Shown: piece by piece, positions 1 through 8,934 of the stretch
Layout of the letters: every line of letters begins with the position of its first letter
Position numbering within the stretch: the first letter of the stretch is position 1
NCBI GenBank assembly: GCA_003134815.1
Contig: PLCO01000063.1
Coordinates: 1-64,000, forward strand
Direction: 5' to 3'
DNA: 64,000 nt
Origin: Acidobacteriaceae bacterium
GTDB lineage: Bacteria; Acidobacteriota; Terriglobia; Terriglobales; Acidobacteriaceae
Translations under genes and position numbers: made by a program
The notes under the pieces: generated by a model
Database searches by the model: none
Told to the model about the DNA's origin: nothing
What the model saw: the letters and a program-made list of their open reading frames with translations, nothing else

Positions 1-24
1 CCCTGAAACCTGATCCCTGTCTTT

Positions 25-774
25 CTAGCTCTTCAGCCAGTCCTTCACCGTTTGCGCCATCACGTCGCGGCTCACATCACTGATCGCGTTGGTGAGAGGA
101 ATCTGCTTCGGGCAGACCTCGACACAGTTCTGCGCGAATCCGCATTCCTGGATTCCGCCGTCGCCGGCCAGCGCTCGCAGCCGCTCTTCCTTCAAGACTT
201 TGCCCGTCGGATGGTTGTTGAAGAGCTTGACCTGCGCGATGGTCGCCGCGCCCACAAAGCCCGTAACATCATTGAACTGCGGGCAAACCTCCATGCAGCA
301 GGCGCAGGAGATGCAGTTGGATAAGGGGTAATTCGCCTCCTGCTCCTGCGGGTAGACGCGCGGCCCCGAGCCGAGATCGTACGTGCCGTCCACCGGAACC
401 CAGGCCTTCACGCGCATCAGATTTTCAAACAGAACCGACCGGTCGACCTGCAAATCGCGCACTAGCGGAAACTTGGTGAGCGGCTCAACCTTGATCGGTT
501 GCTCAAGATTGTCAACCAGCGCCGAGCACGCCATGCGCGCGTTGCCATTGATCCGCATCGCGCAAGACCCGCAAATCTCCTCGAGGCAATTCGAATCGTA
601 GGCGATCGGCGTCGTCGGCCGTCCATCAGCCGTCACGGGATTCCGGGCGATCTCCATCATCGCCGAAACGACATTCATCCCCGGCCGCCACTCCAGCTCA
701 AACCGCTCCCACACCGCCGCCGCCTCAGGGCTGGCCTGGCGCTTGAATTCAAAAGTGACTGTCCTCGTCGCCAT
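25..774 (-). CDS. sdhB: Succinate dehydrogenase iron-sulfur subunit
   Basis: This is the electron-transfer subunit of complex II, passing electrons from the flavoprotein to the membrane cytochrome. The N-terminal ferredoxin domain has [2Fe-2S] cysteines in NCLEEICGSC with a further Cys about 12 residues on (about residues 63-83 of 249). The C-terminal domain carries two Cys clusters, CISCACCMEVCP and CGFAQNCVEVCP, for the 4Fe-4S and 3Fe-4S centres. The frame is open upstream to 855, overlapping the sdhA stop, but ATG at 774 is preferred: it has a GAAAGGG ribosome site five bases upstream and gives the family N terminus MATRTVTF. The 27 extra codons would be encoded by a double hairpin repeat. 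It is the last gene of sdhCAB. Confidence 0.95.
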   Translation of the reverse strand: MATRTVTFEFKRQASPEAAAVWERFELEWRPGMNVVSAMMEIARNPVTADGRPTTPIAYDSNCLEEICGSCAMRINGNARMACSALVDNLEQPIKVEPLTKFPLVRDLQVDRSVLFENLMRVKAWVPVDGTYDLGSGPRVYPQEQEANYPLSNCISCACCMEVCPQFNDVTGFVGAATIAQVKLFNNHPTGKVLKEERLRALAGDGGIQECGFAQNCVEVCPKQIPLTNAISDVSRDVMAQTVKDWLKS

Positions 775-784
775 GATCCCTTTC

Positions 785-836
785 GTTGTAGCGCCGGTCC
801 CCAGACCGGCTGTAGCGTGGGTCTCCAGACCCACGC
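785..836. repeat. Double REP-like hairpin between sdhA and sdhB
   Basis: Two successive inverted repeats are each preceded by TGTAGC. The first has 7-bp arms GCCGGTC/GACCGGC (793-810, 4-base loop). The second has perfect 10-bp arms GCGTGGGTCT/AGACCCACGC (815-836, 2-base loop). The two units share the layout TGTAGC-arm-CCAGA-arm, so they look like copies of one mobile or repetitive intergenic element. In the sdh transcript they could act as an mRNA-stabilising or attenuating structure. Confidence 0.8.
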
Positions 837-851
837 ATTTATTTCGCCGCG

Positions 852-2618
852 TCAATAATGCCGCGGCCGCGGCTTGATGAACTGCGTATCGACTTCCTCG
901 AATTCGAACTTCGGTCCTTCCACATCGCCCGTAAAGCTCGCCTTGGTCGTCTTCAGGAACCGTTCATCGTTGCGGTCGGGAAAGTCCGGCTTGTAGTGCG
1001 CTCCACGCGACTCGTCGCGCAGAATCGCGCCCAGCGTAATGGTGCGCGAAAGCTCCAGCATGTTCTTGAGCTGCCGCGCAAACGCGAAGCTGGTGTTGGC
1101 CCATTGGCTCTTGTCGCTCAGGTTGATGCGTTTGTAGCGCTCCAGCAGTTCCACGACTTTCTCGTCGGCTTCCTTCAGGTCCTTGTTGTAACGGATCACG
1201 GTTGCATGCTCCGTCATGGCCTCGCCCAACTCGCGCCACAGCTTGAAGGGATTCTCTCCGCCCTCGTTCCGGATCAACTTGCCATTGATCTCCGCCTGCC
1301 GCGCCACTTCCGCCGCCGCGCCGCCGTCGCCATCCGCCGCCGGCACGTTCTTCGCGTACGCGAGCGCATTCGGCCCCGCCTTAAATCCCCCGAAGATGCA
1401 ACTGACCAGCGAGTTCGCGCCCAGCCGGTTGGCGCCGTGATACTGGTACTCACACTCGCCCGCGGCAAAGACGCCGGGGATATTGGTCATCTGATTGAAG
1501 TCCACCCAAAGTCCGCCCATGGTGTAGTGCATGCCAGGGAAGATTTTCATCGGCTCGGCGCACGGATCGACGCCGACGAACTTCTCATAGATCTCCAGAA
1601 TGCCGCCAAGCTTGTGGTGCAGCGTCTCGCGATCGATATGCGTCAGGTCGAGATAAACCATTGGCTGGCCATCGAGGCCGAGCCCCATCTCGTACACCAC
1701 CTTGTGAATGGCGCGCGTAGCCACGTCGCGCGGCACCAGGTTGCCATATTTCGGATACCACTCCTCGAGGAAGTAGAACCGCTCCGCCTCGGGAATGGCT
1801 TTGAACGCGCGCTTATCGCCCGGCGTCCGCGGAACCCACACGCGACCGCCTTCGCCGCGCGCCGACTCCGACATTAGACGCAGCTTGTCCTCGCCGGGAA
1901 TGCACGTCGGATGCACCTGAATGAACTCGCCGTTGGCGTAGTACGCGCCCTGCTGGAAGATGGCCGACTGCGCCGACCCCGTGCACACCACCGAGTTCGT
2001 GCTCTTCCCGAAGATCGCCCCAATGCCGCCAGTCGCCAGAATGATCGCATCCGCCGCGAACGCCTTCAGCTCCATCGAGCGCAGATTCATCGCCACGATG
2101 CCGCGCGCGTTCCCTTTCCCATCGATGATGGCGGAGAGAAATTCCCATCCTTCGAACTTGTGTACCTTGCCCTCGGCCTCGAACCGCCGCACCTGCTCGT
2201 CAAGCGCGTAGAGCAGTTGCTGCCCCGTCGTCGCCCCGGCGAACGCCGTGCGATTGTAGAGCGTGCCGCCGAAGCGCCGAAAGTCGAGCAGTCCCTCCGG
2301 CGTGCGATTGAAGGGCACACCCATGCGGTCGAGCAGATCGATGATCGCCGGCGCAGCCTCGCACATGGCCTTCACCGGAGTCTGGTTGGCCAGAAAATCG
2401 CCGCCGTAGATCGTGTCGTCGAAGTGCTGCGCGGTCGTGTCGCCCTCGCCCTTCAGGTTCTTTGCGGCGTTGATGCCACCCTGCGCGCAAACCGAGTGCG
2501 AGCGCTTGACCGGCACAATGGAAAACAGGTCCACGTTGCCGCCGGCCTCAGCAATCTTGATAACGGCCGAAAGCCCCGCCAGCCCTCCGCCAACCACGAT
2601 GATTTTGGGTGCTGCCAT
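852..2618 (-). CDS. sdhA: Succinate dehydrogenase flavoprotein subunit
   Basis: This catalytic subunit of complex II oxidises succinate to fumarate using covalently bound FAD. The N terminus has the FAD-binding Rossmann motif VVGGGLAG (residues 8-15), followed by the flavin-attachment region RSHSVCAQGGINAA. The substrate region HPTCIPGEDKLRLMSESARGEGG and the later GLWVDFNQMTNIPGVFAAGE are also readable. Length (588 residues) and sequence fit the Bacillus/Campylobacter-type SdhA/FrdA, which pairs with a single-subunit cytochrome b. It lies between sdhC and sdhB in one operon, with about 50 bp to sdhC. Confidence 0.96.
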   Translation of the reverse strand: MAAPKIIVVGGGLAGLSAVIKIAEAGGNVDLFSIVPVKRSHSVCAQGGINAAKNLKGEGDTTAQHFDDTIYGGDFLANQTPVKAMCEAAPAIIDLLDRMGVPFNRTPEGLLDFRRFGGTLYNRTAFAGATTGQQLLYALDEQVRRFEAEGKVHKFEGWEFLSAIIDGKGNARGIVAMNLRSMELKAFAADAIILATGGIGAIFGKSTNSVVCTGSAQSAIFQQGAYYANGEFIQVHPTCIPGEDKLRLMSESARGEGGRVWVPRTPGDKRAFKAIPEAERFYFLEEWYPKYGNLVPRDVATRAIHKVVYEMGLGLDGQPMVYLDLTHIDRETLHHKLGGILEIYEKFVGVDPCAEPMKIFPGMHYTMGGLWVDFNQMTNIPGVFAAGECEYQYHGANRLGANSLVSCIFGGFKAGPNALAYAKNVPAADGDGGAAAEVARQAEINGKLIRNEGGENPFKLWRELGEAMTEHATVIRYNKDLKEADEKVVELLERYKRINLSDKSQWANTSFAFARQLKNMLELSRTITLGAILRDESRGAHYKPDFPDRNDERFLKTTKASFTGDVEGPKFEFEEVDTQFIKPRPRHY

Positions 2619-2668
2619 TCAATCGTCCTTAACTTACAGTGAACAGTTCGCCGTTCACAGTTCGTAGC

Positions 2669-3487
2669 TCAAAGCTCGTAGTTCGTATCCCGTAGTTGGA
2701 ATTTCGCAGGCTGCCCCACCCGCACATACTGCCGGGCGGGCTGCGCACGCTGTTGAATGTTCGCAAGCGGCACGTTGTCCGGAGCATTCGGGTACTTCGG
2801 CCCCACGAACGCCCAGATGCTCGCGATTCCCATACCGGCAAGCAGCACTCCGAATAAAACGCAGACATAACCGAACCGGCGTCGCGCAACCTCACCCGGC
2901 GTGATGCCCCATTTTGCGGCAAAGAGCCAAACGCCATAAGCAAAATGCCAGCAGACGGCGATCATCGCGATCACATAGACGGCCAGAATCCAGTGGTTGG
3001 CAAGCTCATGCTGAACTTTCGCGAATGCCATGCCGGGATTTTCAGGCAGGCTCGCGCCCATGAAGCGCTGTGTTGCAACGTGATAAGCGATATAGGCAAA
3101 TGCGATCAGGCCTGTGTAGCGCTGCGCCAGGTACATCCAATTCCCTGCCCACGGGTAGTAGACGATATTCGATTTGCCGCGCAGCCAGATGTAGACGCCA
3201 TAAATGGCGTGATACAGGATCGGAAGAAAGATAAAAACCCATTCCAGCACGCGCACCAGCGGCAGGCTGTTCAGGAACTTCACTTGCTCGCCGTACGCGA
3301 TCGGCCCTTTCAGCGCTTCAAAGTTCGAGAGCACGTGTTCGAGAAAAAAAGCGCCGATGGGAACAATGCCCAGCAGCGAGTGGAGCTTATGCCAGAGAAA
3401 ACTGGTGCGCTGCCCTGCGCGTAACGGCTCTACGCCGCGTCGGACGCTATGCGCAGAGGGGGGCGCGGCGGGTTGAACGGTTGCCAT
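2669..3487 (-). CDS. sdhC: Succinate dehydrogenase cytochrome b558 subunit
   Basis: This is the membrane anchor that binds haem b and quinone for complex II. The 272 residues contain about five hydrophobic segments, beginning FLWHKLHSLLGIVPIGAFFLEH, with conserved His residues in WHKLHS, LYHAIYG, YHVATQ and CWHFAYG that fit the di-haem Bacillus-type SdhC. There is no separate sdhD, as expected for this class. It is the first gene of sdhCAB; an AGGAG lies about 11 bases before ATG. The last coding and first downstream bases (2640-2700) form a run of degenerate 7-8 bp repeats. Confidence 0.92.
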   Translation of the reverse strand: MATVQPAAPPSAHSVRRGVEPLRAGQRTSFLWHKLHSLLGIVPIGAFFLEHVLSNFEALKGPIAYGEQVKFLNSLPLVRVLEWVFIFLPILYHAIYGVYIWLRGKSNIVYYPWAGNWMYLAQRYTGLIAFAYIAYHVATQRFMGASLPENPGMAFAKVQHELANHWILAVYVIAMIAVCWHFAYGVWLFAAKWGITPGEVARRRFGYVCVLFGVLLAGMGIASIWAFVGPKYPNAPDNVPLANIQQRAQPARQYVRVGQPAKFQLRDTNYEL

Positions 3488-3668
3488 GAAGAATTTGGCT
3501 CCTAAGAAATGAGGGCCGCAGCAGTCTTAAGCGAAGCAGCCTGGGCCCATGCAGTCCTATATTGAGGGACGGAAGTTCGCGTTTTGATTCACATGCATTA
3601 TTCGAGGCTGACGTTAGGTCCGTCAAGGCACTCCGTGCTTTTGGGTTTTGGAGGAGAGCAGTGGAAGG

Positions 3669-4292
3669 TCAGCTCGACAGCATCCGCAGCAGCGCAGCAA
3701 TCGCCCGCCCGCGATGGCTCACCGAAAGCTTCGTCTCAAGATCGACCTCCGCCATCGATTTGCCCAACTTGGGAAGATAAAACAGCGGATCGTAACCGAA
3801 GCCACCGTTGCCACGCGGCGCGTCAAGAATGATTCCTTCCACCGTTCCATCGGCCACTTGAATCACCTCGCCATTACGCGCGGCAACCAGCGTGCACTCG
3901 TAGCGCGCCGTCCGCAGTGTCTCGGGAATCTCAGCCAGCTTCTGCAGCAGCACCATGTTGTTCCATACGTCGGTGTTGTCGTTGGCGTCAGGCGAATCCA
4001 CCAGTCCGGAATCCGCCGCAAACCGCGCCGACCGCACACCGGGCGCTCCACCGAGCGCGTCTACTTCCAGACCGGAATCATCGGCGACCACCAACTCCCC
4101 GGGCGCAAATCGCGAATAGTAAACAGCCTTGCTCGCCGCATTGGCGAGGAACGTGTCGCCGTCCTCTTCTGGCTCGGCGATCGTTTCGATCCCCGGCAGC
4201 GGGTCGATGCTGACTGAATATTTCTCCGCGGCAATACGAAAGTCGCGCAGCTTGCCGGCGCTGGTGGTGGCGGCATAAAGCCTGAGTGCCAT
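3669..4292 (-). CDS. rdgB: XTP/dITP pyrophosphatase (HAM1 family)
   Basis: This enzyme hydrolyses non-canonical purine triphosphates (XTP, dITP, ITP) to monophosphates and keeps them out of DNA. The N terminus LYAATTSAGKLRDF corresponds to the family's substrate-binding TxNxxK region, with S-A-G in place of T-x-N. VADDSGLEVDALGGAPGVRSARFA is the diagnostic active-site segment, and GFGYDPLFYLP and SHRGRAI follow near the C terminus. Start 4292 gives MALRLYAATTS, 207 residues, the usual size. An upstream start at 4349 would encode 19 residues from a hairpin repeat and is rejected. Confidence 0.93.
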   Translation of the reverse strand: MALRLYAATTSAGKLRDFRIAAEKYSVSIDPLPGIETIAEPEEDGDTFLANAASKAVYYSRFAPGELVVADDSGLEVDALGGAPGVRSARFAADSGLVDSPDANDNTDVWNNMVLLQKLAEIPETLRTARYECTLVAARNGEVIQVADGTVEGIILDAPRGNGGFGYDPLFYLPKLGKSMAEVDLETKLSVSHRGRAIAALLRMLSS

Positions 4293-4331
4293 GCAGTGAG
4301 TGTAAGATAGCGCCGGCGTCCTGACCGGGGC

Positions 4332-4359
4332 CCCCACGGACAGGTTCACGTCCGTGGGG
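4332..4359. repeat. Intergenic hairpin upstream of rdgB
   Basis: Perfect 10-bp arms CCCCACGGAC and GTCCGTGGGG surround an 8-base loop. It is flanked by GC-rich tracts resembling those around the hairpins at 785-836 and 16774-16795. It lies between the divergent rdgB and the RhaT-type transporter gene. Confidence 0.75.
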
Positions 4360-4496
4360 TGGCCCGCCGGCTGTCATGGCGGCGTCCTCGCCGCAACATT
4401 CGTCGCAATTCTCTCCCCTGTACAAACTGCGCACCCAACCGATAGGCTTTCCTTTGCTCGCGCACCGAGCTCGCAGCACCACGAAACGGAGACAGA

Positions 4497-5531
4497 ATGC
4501 CGACAGTGATCCTCGCTGGAATCGGGTGGCACATCATTGGAGCTGCGTGTGCCGCTTCGTTCTATGCGCCTATCGAAAAGGTGCGAAAGTGGTCTTGGGA
4601 GACAACCTGGGCCGTCGCCGGATTTTTCTCCTGGATTCTGTTGCCGATCGGAGTGAGCTATCTTCTGCTGCCAAGCTTCCCCGGCTTCTATGCCTCGCTC
4701 GATCCCAGCCTCATGTTACGAGTTGCGCTCTTCGGCGCGATGTGGGGCGTCGGCAATGTCAGTTACGGCCTCACCATGCGCCACCTCGGAATGTCGCTTG
4801 GCATTGGCGTGGCCATCGGTGTCACTCTCATTGTGGGCACGCTCGTGCCACCATTGCTGCACGGCCAGGGAGCGATGCTGTTCTCGACGCGCAGCGGCCT
4901 GCTCACTATGGCGGGAGTTCTGGTGGCCGTGATCGGAGTCGGCGTCGTCTCCTATGCAGGCCATCAGAAAGAAGTGGAACTCGGCGCTGGAGCGCAGGAA
5001 TTTAATGTAAAGCTCGGCCTTGCGCTCGCCGTCATGTGCGGAATTTTCTCGTCGGGAATGTCATTCGCCATCGACGCAGCCAAGCCTATTGCCGCAGTAG
5101 CCGAACACCTGGGCGTAAATCCGCTCTACTCCGCGCTGCCGAGTTACGTGTTGATCATGGGCGGCGGCGCGGTCATCAATATGAGCTATTGCTTTATCCG
5201 GCTGGCCTTCAAGAGGGAGCTTTCTCTTCGCGCCGATCTGTCGCAGCCGAGCGCCACACTTTTCAGGAACGGAGCACTGGCCGCAACAGGCGGAATCATG
5301 TGGTATCTGCAGTTCTTCTTTTACGCCTGGGGCGCGGCCAACATTCCGCAGCGACTCAGCTATGTGAACTGGATGCTGCACATGAGCATTTATGTGTTGT
5401 GCGGCGGGCTGGTGGGCCTGGCGCTGGGCGAGTGGAAGGACGTGCAGAGCAGGCCGCTCCGCCTTTTGTGGGGCGGCATTCTCGTCATCATTGCCGCGGC
5501 CAACCTGGTCGGCCTGGGAATGGCATCGTAG
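4497..5531 (+). CDS. rhaT: L-rhamnose/proton symporter (RhaT family)
   Basis: A 344-residue integral membrane protein with about ten hydrophobic segments. The sequence is RhaT-like throughout: the N-terminal [27 protein letters not shown], then [27 protein letters not shown], and [21 protein letters not shown] near the end. RhaT imports L-rhamnose with protons across the inner membrane. GGAGACAG lies just before ATG. No rhamnose catabolic gene is adjacent, so the actual substrate is inferred from family only. It converges with the HAD gene downstream. Confidence 0.85.
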   Translation: MPTVILAGIGWHIIGAACAASFYAPIEKVRKWSWETTWAVAGFFSWILLPIGVSYLLLPSFPGFYASLDPSLMLRVALFGAMWGVGNVSYGLTMRHLGMSLGIGVAIGVTLIVGTLVPPLLHGQGAMLFSTRSGLLTMAGVLVAVIGVGVVSYAGHQKEVELGAGAQEFNVKLGLALAVMCGIFSSGMSFAIDAAKPIAAVAEHLGVNPLYSALPSYVLIMGGGAVINMSYCFIRLAFKRELSLRADLSQPSATLFRNGALAATGGIMWYLQFFFYAWGAANIPQRLSYVNWMLHMSIYVLCGGLVGLALGEWKDVQSRPLRLLWGGILVIIAAANLVGLGMAS

Positions 5532-5578
5532 ACTTAAAAAGTTCAACGCCAAATTTCTGCGGCAAAACAAATCGCCCT

Positions 5579-6214
5579 TCAAGGCAAGGGCAGTTCCCTG
5601 CCTAGTCCGGAACCGAAAAGGTCCGCACGCAGCTTCTCCACAGTCGAGAAAACCAGTCCCCTCATTCCCAGCGTTAAGGCCGTATCGACATTCTCCGCCT
5701 TGTCGTCGATGAAAAGTGTTTCATCTGGCTCCGTTCCGAGCCGCTCCAAGGCATAGCGATAAATCGCCGGGGCGGGCTTGGCGACGCGAATCTGATAGCT
5801 CCAGACGAGCACGTCGAAGCGCCCAAGCCAGCTCAGCTCTCGCTCCATGTGCTCGTGCACCGCGTCGCCCATGTTGGAGACAATGGCTGTCAGCAGGCCG
5901 CGCTCCTTGAGCTTGAATTGCCACGCCAGCATCGCTGGATCCGCCTTCGTCCACATGCGGGCATCCCACAGATTCAGCTCTTCGATCGCCGACTCGCTGA
6001 GGTTAAGCCCAGCATCGCACGCAAGCTTCCGCCAGAATTCGAGGCCGGTCAGCGATCCCTCGTCGTAAGCCTGACGATCGGTCCAGTACAGGCTGTCAAA
6101 TCGATCTGAGGAAAGTCCTGTGATCCGCACAAGCTGGGCGTGAGCGTCGGGATCTGGTGGGCCCGTCAAGACCCGGCCGTAATCGAAGATAACCGCGCGT
6201 AGAGCCAATATCAC
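5579..6214 (-). CDS. HAD-superfamily hydrolase
   Basis: A 211-residue haloacid dehalogenase-fold protein. Motif I is VIFDYGRVL, with the nucleophile Asp but Gly in place of the second Asp, as in the YihX/epoxide-hydrolase-N subgroup. Motif II is TAIVSNMG, motif III lies in RVAKPAPAIYRYAL and motif IV in LFIDDKAENVDTALTLGMRGL. It is probably a cytosolic phosphatase of unknown substrate. The start is ambiguous: GTG at 6214 is given, but TTG at 6208 has the better-placed GAGG. Confidence 0.8.
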   Translation of the reverse strand: MILALRAVIFDYGRVLTGPPDPDAHAQLVRITGLSSDRFDSLYWTDRQAYDEGSLTGLEFWRKLACDAGLNLSESAIEELNLWDARMWTKADPAMLAWQFKLKERGLLTAIVSNMGDAVHEHMERELSWLGRFDVLVWSYQIRVAKPAPAIYRYALERLGTEPDETLFIDDKAENVDTALTLGMRGLVFSTVEKLRADLFGSGLGRELPLP

Positions 6215-6303
6215 CTCAATATCACTTCAACAGCGCCCATGTATTGTTGAAAATGGCGCTTGATTCATTGTGCACGAAGGGCGCTTCGAGCCCGATGTGC
6301 CGC

Positions 6304-6333
6304 CTTGACGAGTCTTGACGAATCTTGACGAGT
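6304..6333. repeat. 10-bp tandem repeat (three units)
   Basis: Three copies of CTTGACGAGT, the middle one CTTGACGAAT, lie immediately before the aminotransferase gene. Each contains TTGACG, a good -35-like hexamer, so promoter activity is possible, but no matching -10 was identified. Confidence 0.75.
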
Positions 6334-6358
6334 AAGGCGCAGCGAGCAGCAAACAGAC

Positions 6359-7708
6359 GTGGGAATGCCGATGCACTTTTCGCGAAGAACGAACTGGAAT
6401 ACCGAAGAGAGCGAACTGGCGCATGCGCATCGCGAGCGCATGCAGGCCGGCCTTCCCATTGCCGATCTCACGAAGTCGAATCCCACGCGCTGCGGTTTTG
6501 AATACCCAGCGTCCCTGCTTGACATGCTGACCGATGCGCGCGCCCTGGATTATGACCCGCAGCCGAGGGGCTTGCTTCACGCGCGCGAAGCCGTCTGCGA
6601 GTATTACGCCGCGCACGGCGTTTCTCTCGATCCTAATCAGATCATCCTGACCACCAGCACCAGTGAGGCTTACAGCTTTCTCTTCCGGCTGCTCTGCGAT
6701 CCCGGCGACGAGGTGGTCGTCCTGCAGCCGGGCTATCCGCTCTTCGACTTCCTCGCGGATCTTGACGATGTGCGGCTGAAGGCGGCGCCCTTGGTGTATG
6801 AGAACGGGTGGCAGATTGACGCTGAGGGCATTCGGCGCACGATCGGACCAGAGACGCGGGCCATCATCGTCGTGCATCCCAACAATCCAACCGGCCACTT
6901 CGCCAAGCCATCCGAGGCTGCGGAACTGGCCGCGCTATGCCGCGAGTTCGGCTTGTCGCTCATTGTGGATGAGGTCTTTCTCGACTACGGTTTTGGGGAC
7001 TACAGCTCTGGCGGCGAAGCGATGAGCTTTGCTCGGGGCATTGAAGGCGTGCCGATTTACATCGTCAGCGGGCTTAGCAAGATTGCCGGGCTGCCGCAGA
7101 TGAAGGCGGCCTGGATTGTATCTGCCTTGTCGCCCGTCACAGGTCCGGAGCGGGAGCAGGCGCCAAATGACGCCCCAAATGACGCCCCAAATGACGCTCT
7201 CGCCCGGCTGGAAGTCATTGCCGACACGTTCCTGTCCATGAATGCACCGGTGCAGTGGGCGCTGCCGCAGTGGCTCGGCGGAAGGGCGGCGATTCAGGAG
7301 CAGATTCGGCGGCGCACGGCCGCAAATCTGGCTGAGCTTGATAGAGGGCTTGCAGCGGTCAAGCTCGAGACGGCGAAGCTCGACGCGGCGGAGCCAGACG
7401 CGGCGAAACGAGACGCGGTTAAGCTTGAGGCCGTCAGGCTCGAGGCGTTCAGGGCCGTGCAGCGGCTCAAGGTTGAAGGCGGCTGGTACGCGGTGCTGCG
7501 GATTCCGGCGATCCAACCGGATGAGCAGACGGTTTTGGAGCTGCTCGAGCGCGGAGTCTGGGTTCATCCGGGCTACTTTTTCGGGATGCCGGAGAGCGGT
7601 TGGCTGCTCGTGAGCCTGCTCGCGCCGGAAGCGGAATTCAGTAACGGAGTTGCCACTATGATTGACTACTTGGGAACGAACCATGGACGTAACGTGACGG
7701 GCAGATAG
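6359..7708 (+). CDS. Class I/II pyridoxal-phosphate aminotransferase
   Basis: Fold-type I PLP enzyme of 449 residues. Readable motifs are YDPQPRGLLHAREAV, LTTSTSEAYSFLFRLLCDPGDEVVVLQPGYPLF, HPNNPTGHF (cofactor and substrate binding), LIVDEVFLDYGF, and VSGLSKIAGLPQMKAAW with the Schiff-base Lys in SGLSK. Most relatives are about 390-400 residues. Much of the excess is two repeat arrays: APND three times (7160-7195) and six pentads of the type AVKLE (7355-7444). The amino-acid substrate cannot be told. The start is uncertain: GTG 6359 or ATG at 6365 or 6371. Confidence 0.88.
   Translation: MGMPMHFSRRTNWNTEESELAHAHRERMQAGLPIADLTKSNPTRCGFEYPASLLDMLTDARALDYDPQPRGLLHAREAVCEYYAAHGVSLDPNQIILTTSTSEAYSFLFRLLCDPGDEVVVLQPGYPLFDFLADLDDVRLKAAPLVYENGWQIDAEGIRRTIGPETRAIIVVHPNNPTGHFAKPSEAAELAALCREFGLSLIVDEVFLDYGFGDYSSGGEAMSFARGIEGVPIYIVSGLSKIAGLPQMKAAWIVSALSPVTGPEREQAPNDAPNDAPNDALARLEVIADTFLSMNAPVQWALPQWLGGRAAIQEQIRRRTAANLAELDRGLAAVKLETAKLDAAEPDAAKRDAVKLEAVRLEAFRAVQRLKVEGGWYAVLRIPAIQPDEQTVLELLERGVWVHPGYFFGMPESGWLLVSLLAPEAEFSNGVATMIDYLGTNHGRNVTGR
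7160..7195. repeat. 12-bp tandem repeat in aminotransferase gene
   Basis: Three near-identical 12-bp units encode APND-APND-APND in frame. They sit in a loop after the Schiff-base lysine region. Confidence 0.9.
7355..7444. repeat. 15-bp degenerate tandem repeat in aminotransferase gene
   Basis: Six 15-bp units encode the pentads AVKLE, TAKLD, AAEPD, AAKRD, AVKLE and AVRLE, with a partial seventh. Units differ at several bases but keep the pattern G/A-C-G then A-A-G/C-T-C/G-A. The array is inserted in the C-terminal small domain and is not explained by the enzyme family. Confidence 0.9.
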
Positions 7709-7791
7709 CAGGAACTGTTTCTTGAACTAGAAGCTATAACTTATTGAAACTAATTGCTGACGATCAAGCCTTGGCCGAATCCCTATCGGTC

Positions 7792-8424
7792 TCAAGATTT
7801 TTGCAGAAATGGATTGGAAGCGCGTTCTTCACCGATTGTGGTGAGGGGGCCGTGGCCGGGCAGGACCTTGGTTTCGTCGGGCAGCGCGAGCAGCCGGGTG
7901 TGCAGTGAGGCGATGATCTGGTCGAAGTTGCCGCCGGGGAAATCGGTGCGGCCGATGCTGCCGGCAAAGAGCGTGTCGCCGGCAATCAGCAGCTTCAGCG
8001 GGGCGAAGTGGAGGCAGATGGAGCCCTGCGTGTGTCCCGGCGTGTGCAGCACCTGCGCCGGATAGCTTTCGAGGCCGACGATCTGGCCTTCAGCGAGCGA
8101 CTCGTCGGGCGGCGCCGTTTCCGGTGCGCGGACGCCGAGCCAGGCCGCCTGCGTGTCCATGATGTCGAGCTGCGCAAGGTCGTTTTCGTTCATGTAGATC
8201 GGCGCGCCGGTTAGGCGCTTCAACTTCAGCGCTCCGCCAACGTGGTCAATGTGGCCATGCGTCACCAGGATCTGCTTGAGCTTCAAACCCTGCTCGGTCA
8301 GGCGCTTATGAATGCGACTCACGTCGTCGCCGGGATCGATCACGATGGCCTCGCGGGATTCCTCGTCGCCCAGAATGGTGCAGTTGCAGAGCAGCGGACC
8401 AACGGGAAACGACTCGAAGAGCAT
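7792..8424 (-). CDS. MBL-fold metallo-hydrolase (glyoxalase II-like)
   Basis: A 210-residue metallo-beta-lactamase-fold hydrolase. The di-metal site is shown by THGHIDHVGG, HTPGHTQGSICLHF, LIAGDTLFAGSIGRTDFPGG and LPGHGPLT, matching the small bacterial hydroxyacylglutathione-hydrolase-like family. It is probably a cytosolic thioesterase, but family members act on diverse substrates and no neighbour fixes the role. Confidence 0.9.
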   Translation of the reverse strand: MLFESFPVGPLLCNCTILGDEESREAIVIDPGDDVSRIHKRLTEQGLKLKQILVTHGHIDHVGGALKLKRLTGAPIYMNENDLAQLDIMDTQAAWLGVRAPETAPPDESLAEGQIVGLESYPAQVLHTPGHTQGSICLHFAPLKLLIAGDTLFAGSIGRTDFPGGNFDQIIASLHTRLLALPDETKVLPGHGPLTTIGEERASNPFLQKS

Positions 8425-8934
8425 GGATACATTCTAGGCGGAGCTGGCGGAACGAGAGTACAGCAAGTCGGCAAGTCAGCAAGTCAGCGAATCAGCAGGT
8501 TAGCCAGTTAGCGAGAGACCGCGACCACGGCGGCGGTGTTTACCTTTCAGTACCCACCCCCTGCCTCCCCCCACCCCACCCCATGTTTCTGGTACAAGAT
8601 CATCGTGGCAAAGGGGTTCGAGCCAGCAATCGCGACAAGTTCTTTGTCAGGAGGCGTCTATCGGCAAGATCTTCCTTTCATTGAGGTTCGCCCCTGAGCC
8701 GAAGTTTTCCGACGCGGGCCGCGAGGTTTCTTGCTCATCATGGTCTGAGTATGCGCCGGGAGCTGGAAATAATCGGCAAACTTGGGAGGAAAATTGTGGA
8801 GCGGTGATCCGTTGACGGATCAAGGGGTTAGCGGGTTTGCGGGGCGGTGGAGGGAGGTGCTGGGGGGTTGACAGGGGCGAGGCAGTGTCACGATCGCCAT
8901 CACCCAACTGAGGGGGCTGGCAGTTGCGGACTCC
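8425..8934. other. Intergenic region with 8-bp array and two G4-type motifs
   Basis: No convincing gene is seen. 8462-8517 holds seven 8-bp units of the type AGCAAGTC. 8553-8582 has five C-runs of three or more separated by one to five bases, so the minus strand has G-quadruplex potential. 8824-8867 has five G-runs of three or more on the plus strand with loops of 5, 5, 7 and 7 bases. A minus-strand ORF at 8647-8907 looks like chance coding. Confidence 0.7.
8462..8517. repeat. 8-bp degenerate tandem repeat (seven units)
   Basis: The units are AGCAAGTC, GGCAAGTC, AGCAAGTC, AGCGAATC, AGCAGGTT, AGCCAGTT and AGCGAGAG. The period is not a multiple of three and the array lies outside genes. Confidence 0.85.

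Noticed and set aside
774-855. N-terminal extension of SdhB to 855
   Set aside because: Encoded by the double hairpin repeat; ATG 774 has a better ribosome site and family N terminus.
8462-8517. CRISPR-like array
   Set aside because: Units are 8 bp without spacers; a simple degenerate tandem repeat. The other arrays in the window also lack spacers.
8647-8907. 86-codon minus-strand ORF
   Set aside because: No family, Pro-rich low complexity across a G-rich tract, no ribosome site.
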